NCBI RefSeq assembly: GCF_013347965.1
Contig: NZ_CP048810.1
Coordinates: 1,426,001 to 1,490,000 of the forward strand
DNA: 64,000 nt
Origin: Pseudomonas bijieensis
GTDB lineage: Bacteria > Pseudomonadota > Gammaproteobacteria > Pseudomonadales > Pseudomonadaceae
Direction of reading: 5' to 3'
A program made the position numbers and the translations under genes. This document shows positions 39,881 to 49,239 of the stretch, piece after piece. The first letter of the stretch is position 1. Each line of letters begins with the position of its first letter. Under the pieces are notes generated by a model. The model saw nothing but the letters and a program-made list of their open reading frames with translations. It did not search any database and had not been told where the DNA came from.

Positions 39881-41158
39881 ATGGGCACGCACGTTATCAA
39901 GATGCCGGACATTGGCGAAGGCATCGCCGAAGTTGAACTGTCGGTGTGGCACGTCAAGGTCGGCGACATGGTGGTCGAGGACCAGGTACTGGCTGATGTC
40001 ATGACTGACAAGGCCATGGTCGACATTCCCTCGCCGGTGCATGGCCGGGTCATCGCCCTGGGTGGCGAGCCGGGCGAAGTCATGGCGGTGGGCAGTGAAC
40101 TGATCCGCATCGAAGTCGAAGGTGCGGGTAACCTGAAAGAATCGGCACAACCGGCGCCAGCTGCGGCGACGCAGGCGGCTCCACAGACGCCAAAGCCGAC
40201 GCCGGTGGCAACACCTGAACCCGTGGTGGAAAAGACCACTGCGCCACGCTGCGCCCCGCAAGCGCCGGTGGCCCGCGATCCCGAAGAACGCCCACTGGCC
40301 TCGCCGGCCGTGCGCAAGCACGCGCTGGACCTGGGCATTCAATTGCGCCTGGTCCAGGGCAGCGGTCCCGCCGGGCGTATCCTGCATGAAGACCTCGAGG
40401 CTTATCTGGCTCAGGGTCCATCGACCCAGGCCAAGGGCGGTTCGGGCTATGCCGAACGCCACGACGAGCAGCAGATCCCAGTGATCGGCATGCGTCGCAA
40501 GATCGCCCAGCGCATGCAGGAAGCAACCCAACGCGCCGCTCATTTCAGCTACGTCGAGGAAATCGACGTCACGGCCCTGGAAGAACTGCGGGTACACCTG
40601 AATGAAAAACACGGCGCCAGTCGCGGCAAGCTGACCTTGTTGCCGTTCCTGGTCCGCGCGTTAGTCGTGGCCCTGCGGGATTTCCCGCAGATGAACGCCC
40701 GCTACGACGACGAAGCCCAGGTCATCCATCGTTCGGGCGCCGTGCATGTTGGCGTCGCGACCCAGAGCGATGTGGGCCTGATGGTGCCGGTGGTGCGTCA
40801 CGCCGAGGCCCGCAGCCTGTGGGACAGCGCGGCGGAGATCTCGCGCCTGGCCACCGCAGCGCGCAATGGCAAGGCCAGTCGTGATGAGCTATCCGGCTCG
40901 ACCATCACCTTGACCAGCCTCGGTGCGTTGGGCGGCATCGTCAGCACCCCGGTGCTGAACCTGCCGGAAGTGGCGATTGTCGGCGTGAACAAAATCGTCG
41001 AACGGCCCATGGTGATCAAGGGCCAGATCGTGATCCGCAAGATGATGAACCTCTCCAGTTCCTTCGATCACCGAGTGGTCGACGGCATGGACGCGGCGCA
41101 ATTCATCCAGGCCTTGCGTGGCCTGCTCGAACAACCCGCCACCCTGTTTGTGGAGTAA
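39881..41158 (+). CDS. bkdB: Branched-chain 2-oxoacid dehydrogenase E2 (lipoyl acyltransferase)
   Basis: A 425-residue E2: N-terminal lipoyl domain with modified lysine in VMTDKAMVDIPSP (about residue 44), an Ala/Pro-rich linker (about 85-135), a peripheral-subunit-binding domain (SPAVRKHALDLGIQL) and a C-terminal catalytic domain with FDHRVVDGMDAAQF near residue 393. Confidence 0.96.
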   Translation: MGTHVIKMPDIGEGIAEVELSVWHVKVGDMVVEDQVLADVMTDKAMVDIPSPVHGRVIALGGEPGEVMAVGSELIRIEVEGAGNLKESAQPAPAAATQAAPQTPKPTPVATPEPVVEKTTAPRCAPQAPVARDPEERPLASPAVRKHALDLGIQLRLVQGSGPAGRILHEDLEAYLAQGPSTQAKGGSGYAERHDEQQIPVIGMRRKIAQRMQEATQRAAHFSYVEEIDVTALEELRVHLNEKHGASRGKLTLLPFLVRALVVALRDFPQMNARYDDEAQVIHRSGAVHVGVATQSDVGLMVPVVRHAEARSLWDSAAEISRLATAARNGKASRDELSGSTITLTSLGALGGIVSTPVLNLPEVAIVGVNKIVERPMVIKGQIVIRKMMNLSSSFDHRVVDGMDAAQFIQALRGLLEQPATLFVE

Positions 41159-41161
41159 GCG

Positions 41162-42545
41162 ATGCAGACTTTGAACACCACACTGCTGATCATCGGCGGC
41201 GGCCCCGGCGGCTATGTGGCGGCGATCCGCGCCGGCCAGTTGGGCATCCCGACCATTCTGGTGGAAGGCCAGGCGTTGGGCGGGACCTGCCTGAACATCG
41301 GCTGCATTCCGTCCAAGGCCTTGATTCACGTGGCCGAGCAGTTCCACCAGACGCAACACCACAGCCAAGGCTCGGCCTTGGGCATCACGGTGTCGGCGCC
41401 AAGCCTGGACATCGGCAAGAGCGTGGAATGGAAGGACGGCATCGTCGATCGCCTGACCACCGGCGTCGCGGCGCTGTTGAAAAAGCACAAGGTCCAGGTC
41501 ATTCACGGCTGGACCAAGATGGTCGATGGCAAGACCGTTGACGTCGGCGACACCCGCATCCAGTGCGAACACCTGCTGCTGGCCACCGGTTCGAAAAGCG
41601 TCGACCTGCCGATGCTGCCGATTGGCGGGCCGATCATTTCCTCCACCGAAGCCCTCGCCCCGACCTCGGTGCCCAAGCACCTGGTGGTGGTCGGCGGTGG
41701 CTACATCGGCCTGGAACTGGGCATCGCCTACCGCAAGCTCGGCGCCGAAGTCAGCGTGGTCGAGGCCCAGGAACGGATCCTGCCAGCCTACGACGGCGAA
41801 CTGACCCAACCGGTGCACGAAGCGCTCAAGCAATTGGGCGTGAAGCTGTACCTCAAGCACAGCGTCGAAGGCTTCGATGCCCAGGCCAGCACCTTGCAAG
41901 TGCGTGATCCCAATGGCGAGACGCTGAACCTGGACACCGACCGGGTGCTGGTGGCCGTTGGTCGCAAACCCAACACCCAGGGCTGGAATCTCGAAGCGTT
42001 GGACTTGGCGATGAACGGTTCGGCCGTGAAAATCGACAACCGTTGCCAGACCAGCATGCGCAATGTCTGGGCCATCGGCGACCTGAGCGGCGAACCGATG
42101 CTCGCCCACCGGGCCATGGCCCAGGGCGAAATGGTCGCCGAGCTGATCGCCGGCCAGCACCGGGAATTCAACCCGACCGCCATCGCGGCGGTGTGCTTCA
42201 CCGACCCGGAACTGGTGGTGGTCGGCAAGACGCCGGACGACGCCAAGGCCGCCGGACTGGATTGCATCGTGTCGAGCTTCCCGTTCGCCGCCAATGGCCG
42301 GGCCATGACCCTGGAATCGAAAAGCGGTTTCGTACGGGTCGTGGCGCGCCGGGACAATCACTTGATCGTCGGTTGGCAAGCCGTCGGCGTCGGCGTCTCG
42401 GAGCTGTCCACCGCGTTCGGCCAGTCCCTGGGAAATGGGCGCACGCCTGGAGGACATCGCCGGCACCATCCACGCCCACCCGACGCTGGGCGAGGCAGTG
42501 CAGGAAGCGGCGTTGCGGGCGTTGGGGCATGCGTTGCATCTATAG
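41162..42545 (+). CDS. lpdV: Dihydrolipoamide dehydrogenase E3 of the bkd complex (3' frameshift as read)
   Basis: A flavoprotein with FAD motif [11 protein letters not shown], redox disulfide [15 protein letters not shown] and NAD motif [10 protein letters not shown]. After residue 422 the frame as read gives an unrelated tail through the REP to 42658. Removing one G from GGG at 42430-42432 restores [20 protein letters not shown], with the catalytic His-Pro pair, and a stop at 42545 (460 aa). It is the last gene of the bkd operon. Confidence 0.92.
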
Positions 42546-42577
42546 ACGTGCAGCGCATCTGTAGGCGTGAGTTTCAC

Positions 42578-42707
42578 TGTGGCGAGGGAGCTTGCTCCCG
42601 CTGGGCTACGAAGCGGCCCCAATCCGGGCACCAGGATCGTTCAGCCACACCGCGTTGAGCGGGTTACGACTGCTTCGCAGCCGAGCGGGAGCAAGCTCCC
42701 TCGCCAC
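42578..42707. repeat. REP palindrome pair (family 2)
   Basis: Inverted TGTGGCGAGGGAGCTTGCTC arms lie between lpdV and ilvE. Confidence 0.88.
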
Positions 42708-42846
42708 GGGGAAGTCGGCAGAAAATCTGCCTGTCACCTATCGAGCGGGCTGCGAAACACCCCCGGAATGAAGTATTGTTGTCCCCATCCAAAAAACGTC
42801 AGAAGCCTTGAACCGTTTCGACGGTTGTTAAGAAATAGAGGGTGTC

Positions 42847-43867
42847 ATGGGTAACGAGAGCATCAATTGGGACAAACTGGGCTTTGACTACATCAAGACC
42901 GACAAGCGCTACCTGTCGCACTGGCGCGATGGCGCGTGGGACGCCGGCACCCCTGACCGACGACAACGTGCTGCACATCAGCGAGGGCTCCACTGCGCTG
43001 CACTACGGTCAGCAGTGCTTCGAAGGCCTGAAGGCCTATCGCTGCAAGGACGGTTCGATCAACCTGTTCCGCCCGGACCAGAACGCCGCCCGCATGCAAC
43101 GCAGCTGCGCGCGCCTGCTGATGCCGCACGTCGAAACCGAGCAGTTCGTCGAAGCCTGCAAGCAAGTGGTCCGCGCCAACGAGCGCTTCATCCCGCCTTA
43201 TGGCACCGGCGGCGCGCTGTACCTGCGTCCGTTCGTGATCGGCGTGGGTGACAACATCGGCGTGCGCACCGCACCCGAGTTCATCTTCTCGATCTTCTGC
43301 ATCCCGGTCGGCGCCTACTTCAAGGGTGGCCTGACCCCGCACAACTTCCTGATCTCCAGCTACGACCGTGCCGCCCCACAAGGCACTGGCGCGGCCAAGG
43401 TCGGTGGCAACTACGCCGCCAGCCTGATGCCCGGCTCCCAGGCCAAGAAGGCCAGTTTCGCCGACTGCATCTACCTGGACCCGATGACCCATTCGAAAAT
43501 CGAGGAAGTCGGCTCGGCCAACTTCTTCGGCATCACCCACGACAACAAATTCGTCACCCCCAACTCCCCTTCGGTCCTGCCGGGCATCACCCGCCTGTCA
43601 CTGATCGAACTGGCCAAATCGCGCCTGGGCCTGGAAGTGATCGAAGGCGACGTGTTCATCGACAAGCTGTCGGATTTCAAGGAAGCCGGCGCCTGCGGTA
43701 CCGCCGCGGTCATCACCCCGATCGGCGGCATCAGCTACAAGGACAAGCTGCACGTGTTCCACAGCGAAACCGAAGTCGGCCCGATCACCCAGAAGCTCTA
43801 CAAAGAGCTGACTGGCGTGCAGACCGGCGACATCGAAGCGCCAGCGGGTTGGATCGTCAAGGTTTGA
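42847..43867 (+). pseudogene. ilvE: Branched-chain amino acid aminotransferase (frameshifted as read)
   Basis: MGNESINWDKLGFDYIKTD starts in one frame; the rest (TDDNVLHISEGSTALHYGQQ onward) is in the next. Removing one C from CCCC at 42950-42953 gives DAGTLTDDNV and a 339-residue class IV PLP aminotransferase. The catalytic lysine region is KVGGNYAASL, with EVGSANFFGI and GTAAVITPIGGI further on. GAGGG precedes the ATG. A true loss would affect isoleucine, valine and leucine synthesis, so a read error is likely. Placement beside bkd fits branched-chain amino acid metabolism. Confidence 0.93.
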
Positions 43868-43898
43868 GCCAGGCCCATCCGTAGCACTTAGGCGCTTC

Positions 43899-43931
43899 TT
43901 TGTAGCGAGGGGGTAATCCCCTCGCTACAAA
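43899..43931. terminator. Strong hairpin between convergent ilvE and PAS-protein genes
   Basis: TTTGTAGCGAGGGG and CCCCTCGCTACAAA are perfect 14-base complements around GTAAT. The symmetric T/A ends allow termination in both directions. It could also be a short REP-like unit of another family. Confidence 0.6.
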
Positions 43932-43968
43932 GTGCTTCAGGATTCAAAAAAGGAGAGCGCCTCTGCCG

Positions 43969-44733
43969 TCACCTGTCGGCTCTGGGCCGATCCGCCCTGC
44001 GCTCGAAAATCGCCCCCTCGATACCCAGCACTTCACGCGTGTCGGCATAGATCCCGACGCCCTTTTCCCAGACATGCTTGATCGACTGATCGGCACAACG
44101 AATCCGGTAATTGAGTTCGAACGGTTCCTGCCGCGACAAGGCATATTGCACCTCGCGCCAGACGTAATCGGCATCCTGCGCCAGGATCAGGCTGTTGTAG
44201 GTGAACTCATGGTTGTCCACCAGCCGCTCCGGTGGATATCCGGTCAGTTGCAGGCAACCGGCACTGACGAATTCCATGGTCCAGTCACGGTTGTTGCGAC
44301 CGCGATAGATCAGCCCCGGCATGCTGTCGAGCAGGCTCATGCTGCTGCGCTGGCTCGCCTGTAAGGCAATCTCGCGCCGCTTGTGCGCAGTGACGTCGCC
44401 GGCCACCAGATAGAAACCCTCGGGCCCGCGCTTCAGGCTGACCTCGAACCAGCGTAGCTCTCCCGAAGGGTGAACAAAACGCAGCCGCTGGTTGAAGGAG
44501 GTTTCGGGGCGTCGACGCAGTTCATGCAGGGCCTGACGCCACAACGACCGGTCTTCGTGGTGCACATAGTCGATGAGGTTGCGTTCCGTGCCTGGCAGGT
44601 CCATCAGCTCGACCCAGGCCAGGTTGAAGTGGGCAATCTGACCGCTGTCGCCCAGTTCAAGCAACGCCGCCGGAAAGCGATCCATCAGGTGCACGGGCAG
44701 TGTCTGCACAAATGCCTCTGGTCGTTCCATCAT
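43969..44733 (-). CDS. Two-PAS-domain protein without output domain
   Basis: A 254-residue protein with two PAS modules with PAC-like ends (about 8-125 and 128-243; LRFVHPSGELRWFEVSLKRG, YRIRCADQSIKHVWEKGVGI) and no kinase, GGDEF or DNA-binding domain. The ATG directly follows the TAG of the response regulator gene, so it is the third gene of a sensor operon. It probably senses a small molecule or redox state and acts by protein contact; that is inferred. Confidence 0.8.
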   Translation of the reverse strand: MMERPEAFVQTLPVHLMDRFPAALLELGDSGQIAHFNLAWVELMDLPGTERNLIDYVHHEDRSLWRQALHELRRRPETSFNQRLRFVHPSGELRWFEVSLKRGPEGFYLVAGDVTAHKRREIALQASQRSSMSLLDSMPGLIYRGRNNRDWTMEFVSAGCLQLTGYPPERLVDNHEFTYNSLILAQDADYVWREVQYALSRQEPFELNYRIRCADQSIKHVWEKGVGIYADTREVLGIEGAIFERRADRPRADR

Positions 44734-45405
44734 CTAATGACGCTCCTCGTGTCTCACTGACGCGCCGTTGTGCACCCATGCCGCCAGTTCCAGGCGAGAG
44801 TGCAGGCTGAACTTCTGCAACAGATTCCTCACATAGATCTTGACCGTACCATCGCTGATCCCCAGTTCCCGGCCGATCTGTTTATTGCTCATGCCGGCGC
44901 CGATCAGGGCCAGGGTCTGCCCCTCGCGCTCAGTCAGGTTGCCTGTGTCTGGCAGGTCCAGATCGTGAGTGGTCCGGCTCACCGACCCGCCCTGATCGGC
45001 CAGCAGGGCCACCAGAGTTGAATCCAGGACGATCGCGCCCTTGTGGCAATTGCGCATGTAGCTCAACAACGCATCGGGTTCGGTTTCCTTGAGCACGTAG
45101 CCACTGGCCCCCAGGCGCAAGGCCGTCAACAGCTCGGCGCGATCCATCGAGGCGGTGAGCACCACCACCTGGCAGTCGAGGCGCAACTGACGCAGTTCGT
45201 CGAGTACCTGCAAACCGCTCAAACCGGGCATGTGCAGATCGAGCAAGACCTGCTGCGGCGCCAGGCTCACGGCCAGGTTGATGCCTTCGCGACCGCTGGC
45301 CGCCTGCCCCACCACTTCGAAGTCGTCACTGGCGTCGAACAGCTGCGCCAGGCCTTTGCGAAACAATGGGTGATCATCGATCAGTAATAAGGTCGTGCAG
45401 TCCAT
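44734..45405 (-). CDS. NarL/FixJ-type response regulator
   Basis: A 223-residue regulator: receiver with acidic pair in LIDDHPLFRKGL, phospho-acceptor D in LLDLHMPGLSGL and a C-terminal LuxR helix-turn-helix (LTEREGQTLALIGAGMSNKQ, GTVKIYVRNLLQKF). The start at 45405 has AGGGGAG upstream and overlaps the kinase gene by 32 bases. It is divergent from dmmA and is the best candidate activator of the methylamine cluster. Confidence 0.92.
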   Translation of the reverse strand: MDCTTLLLIDDHPLFRKGLAQLFDASDDFEVVGQAASGREGINLAVSLAPQQVLLDLHMPGLSGLQVLDELRQLRLDCQVVVLTASMDRAELLTALRLGASGYVLKETEPDALLSYMRNCHKGAIVLDSTLVALLADQGGSVSRTTHDLDLPDTGNLTEREGQTLALIGAGMSNKQIGRELGISDGTVKIYVRNLLQKFSLHSRLELAAWVHNGASVRHEERH

Positions 45406-46519
45406 CGAAACTCCCCTCTGGCAGGTCTTGGTGGCGGCGAAGGCCAAGGTGTACGCGGACCCCATGCGGGCGGATCGCTTCAATTGTCAGCCGGGCGCCA
45501 ATGCTCGCGGCGCGCTCGCGGATAATCGCCAGGCCAAAGTGGTTTTCCTCCCCTGACGCCGGGCTCAGGCCGATGCCGTCATCCTCCACCGAAATAGAGG
45601 CATCACCGTCCTGGTTTTGCCGCAACTCGATGCGTACATGCCGCGCATGGGAATGGCGCACCGCGTTGGCCAGTGCTTCGCGAATGATCTGCAAAACCTG
45701 TAGCTCGGTGCCGGGGCTCAAGGCATCGTCAGCCAGGCGATTGTCCAGTTCGAAAACAATGATGCAGCGTCGCGAAAACTCCGCGATGGAGTCGGCCAGG
45801 GCCTGGCGCAGCGAGCGCCCGTCCATGGTCAGGCGAGCGTTAGTGATCAGCTCGCGCACCTGGCGCTGCAACTGGCTCAAGCCGACGCACAGTTCCTGCA
45901 ACCCGGCGCTGGCCTGCACCGGCTCGCCCAACTGCGATTGCAGTAAACGCGCCTGGAACGACAGGTAACCCAACTGCTGAGCCACCGAATCGTGCAGCTC
46001 ACGGGCCAACGCGCCGTGCCGGGACGTGGCCTGTTTGCGCTGTTGCTCGCGGGTGTAGCAGCGCAAGCGCACGGTGACGCCGACCGCCTGCGCCGCCTCC
46101 TCCAGCAACAGGCGCCAACTGGCGTGGACCGGTTGTGGGGTATCGAGCAACAACAGCCCTTTGCCCGAGTCGTCACTTGGCGGCAAGGCACACAGCAGGC
46201 GATGTACACCCCGTTGCCGGCAAGCGCCACAGACCTGCGCCGCCTCAGTCAGCGTCGAGTCACGCCAAGGGCAACGCGCTACGCCCTGACAGCTTTCGAG
46301 CAATCCGCGCCGCGCCGGCCCCAGGTCTTCGCCGCCCAGGATCAGATTGAGTTTGCAACTGGGTAGCAGTGCTTCGAAACGGTCCAGGAAACCCGACAAA
46401 GCACCGTCAGCGTGCGCCTGACACAAGGGCAATCCTGTCAGTAGTTTTCGCACGCTGCGCGCTTGGTCGGGGCGGATACGCCCCAACCAGAGCGGCCACC
46501 ACTGCGGTCGTAGTCGCAC
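45374..46519 (-). CDS. Cytoplasmic NarX-like sensor histidine kinase
   Basis: A HisKA_3 kinase with the phospho-accepting histidine in LARELHDSVAQQLGYL, a HATPase domain (EALANAVRHSHARHV, DDGIG) and no clear membrane segment. The N-terminal 150 residues include a cysteine group (CPWRDS, VCGACRQRG, LLCALPP) that could bind a metal or Fe-S cluster. The GTG at 46519 with GGGGAG upstream was preferred over the TTG at 46558. It is the first gene of a kinase-regulator-PAS operon divergent from dmmA. Confidence 0.88.
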   Translation of the reverse strand: MRLRPQWWPLWLGRIRPDQARSVRKLLTGLPLCQAHADGALSGFLDRFEALLPSCKLNLILGGEDLGPARRGLLESCQGVARCPWRDSTLTEAAQVCGACRQRGVHRLLCALPPSDDSGKGLLLLDTPQPVHASWRLLLEEAAQAVGVTVRLRCYTREQQRKQATSRHGALARELHDSVAQQLGYLSFQARLLQSQLGEPVQASAGLQELCVGLSQLQRQVRELITNARLTMDGRSLRQALADSIAEFSRRCIIVFELDNRLADDALSPGTELQVLQIIREALANAVRHSHARHVRIELRQNQDGDASISVEDDGIGLSPASGEENHFGLAIIRERAASIGARLTIEAIRPHGVRVHLGLRRHQDLPEGSFDGLHDLITDR

Positions 46520-46643
46520 TATGGATAACTCCCCGTCCGGTTGCTCAGCCCTGGGCAAAGACCAGCAACTTCCATGCCCCGATCAGGCGGGCGCACAAGG
46601 CTTATCTCCAAAGGCATAGCCCTTTTTCCGGATTGAGAAGATT

Positions 46644-46677
46644 TTCCCCATAGGAAAGTATCTTCCCCAACAGGAAA
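46644..46677. promoter_or_regulatory. Paired TTCCCCA-N2/3-GGAAA sites between the sensor operon and dmmA
   Basis: TTCCCCATAGGAAA (46644-46657) and TTCCCCAACAGGAAA (46663-46677) are near-identical, internally symmetric sites spaced 19 bases start to start, about two helical turns. They lie 67-100 bases before dmmA. They are candidate binding sites for the divergently encoded NarL-type regulator. Confidence 0.5.
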
Positions 46678-46743
46678 CATTTTTCCAGTCAAACACGCCC
46701 TTTCCCGCCCTTCGACAGGCGCGGATCAGCCAGGAAAGCCCAC

Positions 46744-47256
46744 ATGACGGATAGACACTGCGCCGCCCCGGACCGACTTCACAGCCTCCCGTGCTATCGC
46801 CAGCCGCTGCCGCGTGAAAGCGCCACCCGGCACATCGTGGTCATGCAATCGGCGGCCGCCTGTTCCCCCATTGTCGGCACACTGGAACAGCCCCTGGTAC
46901 TGAACGGCGAGAACGCCGACTTTGCCCGGCGCTTGCACCAGGTGCTGGTCAACGCCACCGTCGGCAGCCATCTCTACATCATGGGCGACGAGGCCTTTAT
47001 CTGGCGCATCCACGGCGAGGCCCGCAGCGCCGGACTGGAAAATGCCGAGATCGACATCACCCGCACGCTGGCCGGCTCGCGCCGGGTGTATTGCGTGCAT
47101 TGTGGCCTGACCCAGACTGCCGGGCCGGAATCGCTGCTGAGCTGCATCGGTTGCGATGTCGGGCTGGAAGTGCGCGAACACTTTTCCCAACGCCTGGGGG
47201 CGTACCTCGGCGTCTGCAGCAACCCCGACCAGCCTTGCAGCGGAGTAAGGCCATGA
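46744..47256 (+). CDS. dmmA: Dimethylamine monooxygenase subunit DmmA-like
   Basis: A 170-residue protein with an alpha/beta N-terminal part and a cysteine-rich C-terminal end (CVHCGLTQTAG, LSCIGCDVGLEVREHFSQR) that probably binds metal, the DmmA-like pattern. It is a subunit of the oxygenase that demethylates dimethylamine to methylamine and formaldehyde. AGGAAAG precedes the ATG, and its stop overlaps the next start (ATGA). Assignment rests on family pattern and gene order. Confidence 0.8.
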   Translation: MTDRHCAAPDRLHSLPCYRQPLPRESATRHIVVMQSAAACSPIVGTLEQPLVLNGENADFARRLHQVLVNATVGSHLYIMGDEAFIWRIHGEARSAGLENAEIDITRTLAGSRRVYCVHCGLTQTAGPESLLSCIGCDVGLEVREHFSQRLGAYLGVCSNPDQPCSGVRP

Positions 47257-48182
47257 GCGTCGCGCTTGAGGTGCGGGTCAGCGCGGCAAGAATGCTCACC
47301 CCGGTGGTGCGAGAATTCACCCTTCAATCCTGCACCGGGCCATTGCCAGGATTCTCCCCCGGCAGCCACGTGCAGGTTCACCTGCCGCTGACCGAAGGCA
47401 AGGTGCGCAATGCCTATTCGCTGACCAGCGACCCTGCGGACAATCGGCATTACCGCATCGCCGTACGCCTGCAGGAAGCCTCTCGCGGCGGCTCGCACTA
47501 CCTGCATCGGCACGTCCAGATCGGCGATACGCTGCAGATTTCGCCGCCGGCCAATCTGTTCGCGCCGCACTCGACCGCCGGCCTGCACATCCTGATCGCC
47601 GGAGGCATCGGCATCACGCCGTTCATGGCCTACATCGCGGCCCTGGAACAAAGCCAAGCCCCCTTCGAATTGCACTACGTCTATCGCCCGGGCCTGAGCG
47701 ATGCCTATGTCGAGGAGTTGCAACAGCGGCTGGGATCGCGACTGCACACCTACACCTGCCGTCCGGAGCTGAAGCACGTCCTGAGGGATCGGCCGCTGGG
47801 CAGCCACGTTTACACCTGTGGTCCGCAACCGTTGCTCGATGCGGTTCGGCAACAGGCCAGTGTCCTTGGCTGGCCGCCCGGCCGGGTGCACTGGGAAGCC
47901 TTCAGTGCCGCAAAGCCAGGCCAGCCCTTTGACCTGGAACTGCTGCGCAGTGGCCGACGCCTGCGGGTCGGCGGCGAACAAAGCCTGCTCGAAGCCCTGG
48001 AATCCGCTGGACTGCAAATCCCCAACCTGTGCCGCGGCGGCGTCTGTGGCCAATGCATGACCCGCCACGTGGGCGGAAAAATCGAACACCGCGACAGCTT
48101 TCTGAGCCCCGCCGAGCAGGCTGAATTTCTCATGCCCTGTGTTTCCCGCGGCTGCGGCCCTTGCGTTTCGCTGGACCTTTAG
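47253..48182 (+). CDS. dmmB: Dimethylamine monooxygenase reductase subunit (FMN/2Fe-2S)
   Basis: A 309-residue phthalate-dioxygenase-reductase-type protein: flavin domain (NAYSLTSDP), NAD domain (ILIAGGIGITPFMAYIAAL, HVYTCGPQPLLDAV) and a C-terminal plant-type [2Fe-2S] domain (CRGGVCGQCMTRHVGG). It passes electrons from NAD(P)H to the oxygenase. The start at 47253 overlaps dmmA by four bases. Confidence 0.88.
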   Translation: MSVALEVRVSAARMLTPVVREFTLQSCTGPLPGFSPGSHVQVHLPLTEGKVRNAYSLTSDPADNRHYRIAVRLQEASRGGSHYLHRHVQIGDTLQISPPANLFAPHSTAGLHILIAGGIGITPFMAYIAALEQSQAPFELHYVYRPGLSDAYVEELQQRLGSRLHTYTCRPELKHVLRDRPLGSHVYTCGPQPLLDAVRQQASVLGWPPGRVHWEAFSAAKPGQPFDLELLRSGRRLRVGGEQSLLEALESAGLQIPNLCRGGVCGQCMTRHVGGKIEHRDSFLSPAEQAEFLMPCVSRGCGPCVSLDL

Positions 48183-48191
48183 GAGTCGACC

Positions 48192-49205
48192 ATGACCATT
48201 CAATCAAGCCCCGTGCAGAGTTACCGAGACGACTTCAGTTTTCGCAACAGCCCCGCGGCCATCCGCCGTTTTCCCTTTCCCTTCACTGAGGACAGCTACC
48301 TGTACTCGGTGAACATCGAACCGGCGACTTCCCGGGATCCGGGCTCGGTTTACCAGCACGGCTTCGATATCGATGAACACTACCGTTCGGAAATGGCCGA
48401 ACGCGCCCTGGTGCTGGACAAGGATCCGCGCCGCTATCTGGTGATGCCGCACATGCAAGTGGCCGCCTGGGATGCGCTGCAGATGCTCATGGAACACCTC
48501 GCCGCCGACTATCCGCAGTGGTTCCAGCTGGCGCGTGACGGTGATCACTGGCATTGGCACAACACGCTGCTCAATATCGATCAGCACTTTGTCTTCGGTG
48601 ACGCCACCAGCTTGCCCTGCGAGCCGCTGGAATTCATCGGCCGCCAGGTGCAGGGCGATTTTGCCCTGCTCGATCAGCGCGACGGCGATCTGTACATGGA
48701 CGCCGGCCTGGTCACCAGCCCGGCCGACTGGTCCCTGGCCTTCGACGCCGGCATGAGCTTCAAGCAGTGGCATTCACCGGTGCCCATGGCCCATCAGATG
48801 GGCGTGTTCGACCGTGCGCTGAAGTACCTGCTCAACCTGCAAGTGGGCCAACCGGTGCGGCGCCTGAACTGGACGCTGACGATCAACCCGCGCCTGGACT
48901 CCTCGCCCGAAACTTTCCATGAATGGGGCGCCGATCGCGGCCGCATCAGCGCTGAAAACGTCGGGCAACAGGTGCATCTGCGCGTCGAACTGCAAGTGAT
49001 GGCCCGTCTGCCGCGCAGTCACGCGGTGATGTTCAGCATTCGCACCTACCTGATCAGCATGGACGAACTGGTCACTCAACCCGGCTGGGGTTGTCGCCTG
49101 CACCGCGTGCTGCGCGATCTGCCCGAGCCGATTGCCGACTACAAAGGCATGAGCCGCTACCGACAGACCCTGGTCCAGTGGCTGAGCCGCTTCGACCAGG
49201 CCTGA
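48192..49205 (+). CDS. Heme-dependent oxidative N-demethylase alpha-like subunit (DUF3445)
   Basis: A 337-residue DUF3445 protein (RRFPFPFTEDSYLYSVNIEP near the start; MSFKQWHSPVPMAHQMGVFD; LNWTLTINPRLDSSPETFHE; SIRTYLISMDELV). This family is the heme subunit of the dimethylamine demethylase. AGGAG precedes the ATG, 10 bases after dmmB. With dmmA, dmmB and the GcvT-like gene it completes a four-subunit set. Confidence 0.87.
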   Translation: MTIQSSPVQSYRDDFSFRNSPAAIRRFPFPFTEDSYLYSVNIEPATSRDPGSVYQHGFDIDEHYRSEMAERALVLDKDPRRYLVMPHMQVAAWDALQMLMEHLAADYPQWFQLARDGDHWHWHNTLLNIDQHFVFGDATSLPCEPLEFIGRQVQGDFALLDQRDGDLYMDAGLVTSPADWSLAFDAGMSFKQWHSPVPMAHQMGVFDRALKYLLNLQVGQPVRRLNWTLTINPRLDSSPETFHEWGADRGRISAENVGQQVHLRVELQVMARLPRSHAVMFSIRTYLISMDELVTQPGWGCRLHRVLRDLPEPIADYKGMSRYRQTLVQWLSRFDQA

Positions 49206-49239
49206 ACCCTGACCCACTTTCACCGACAAGGATCCTCAC

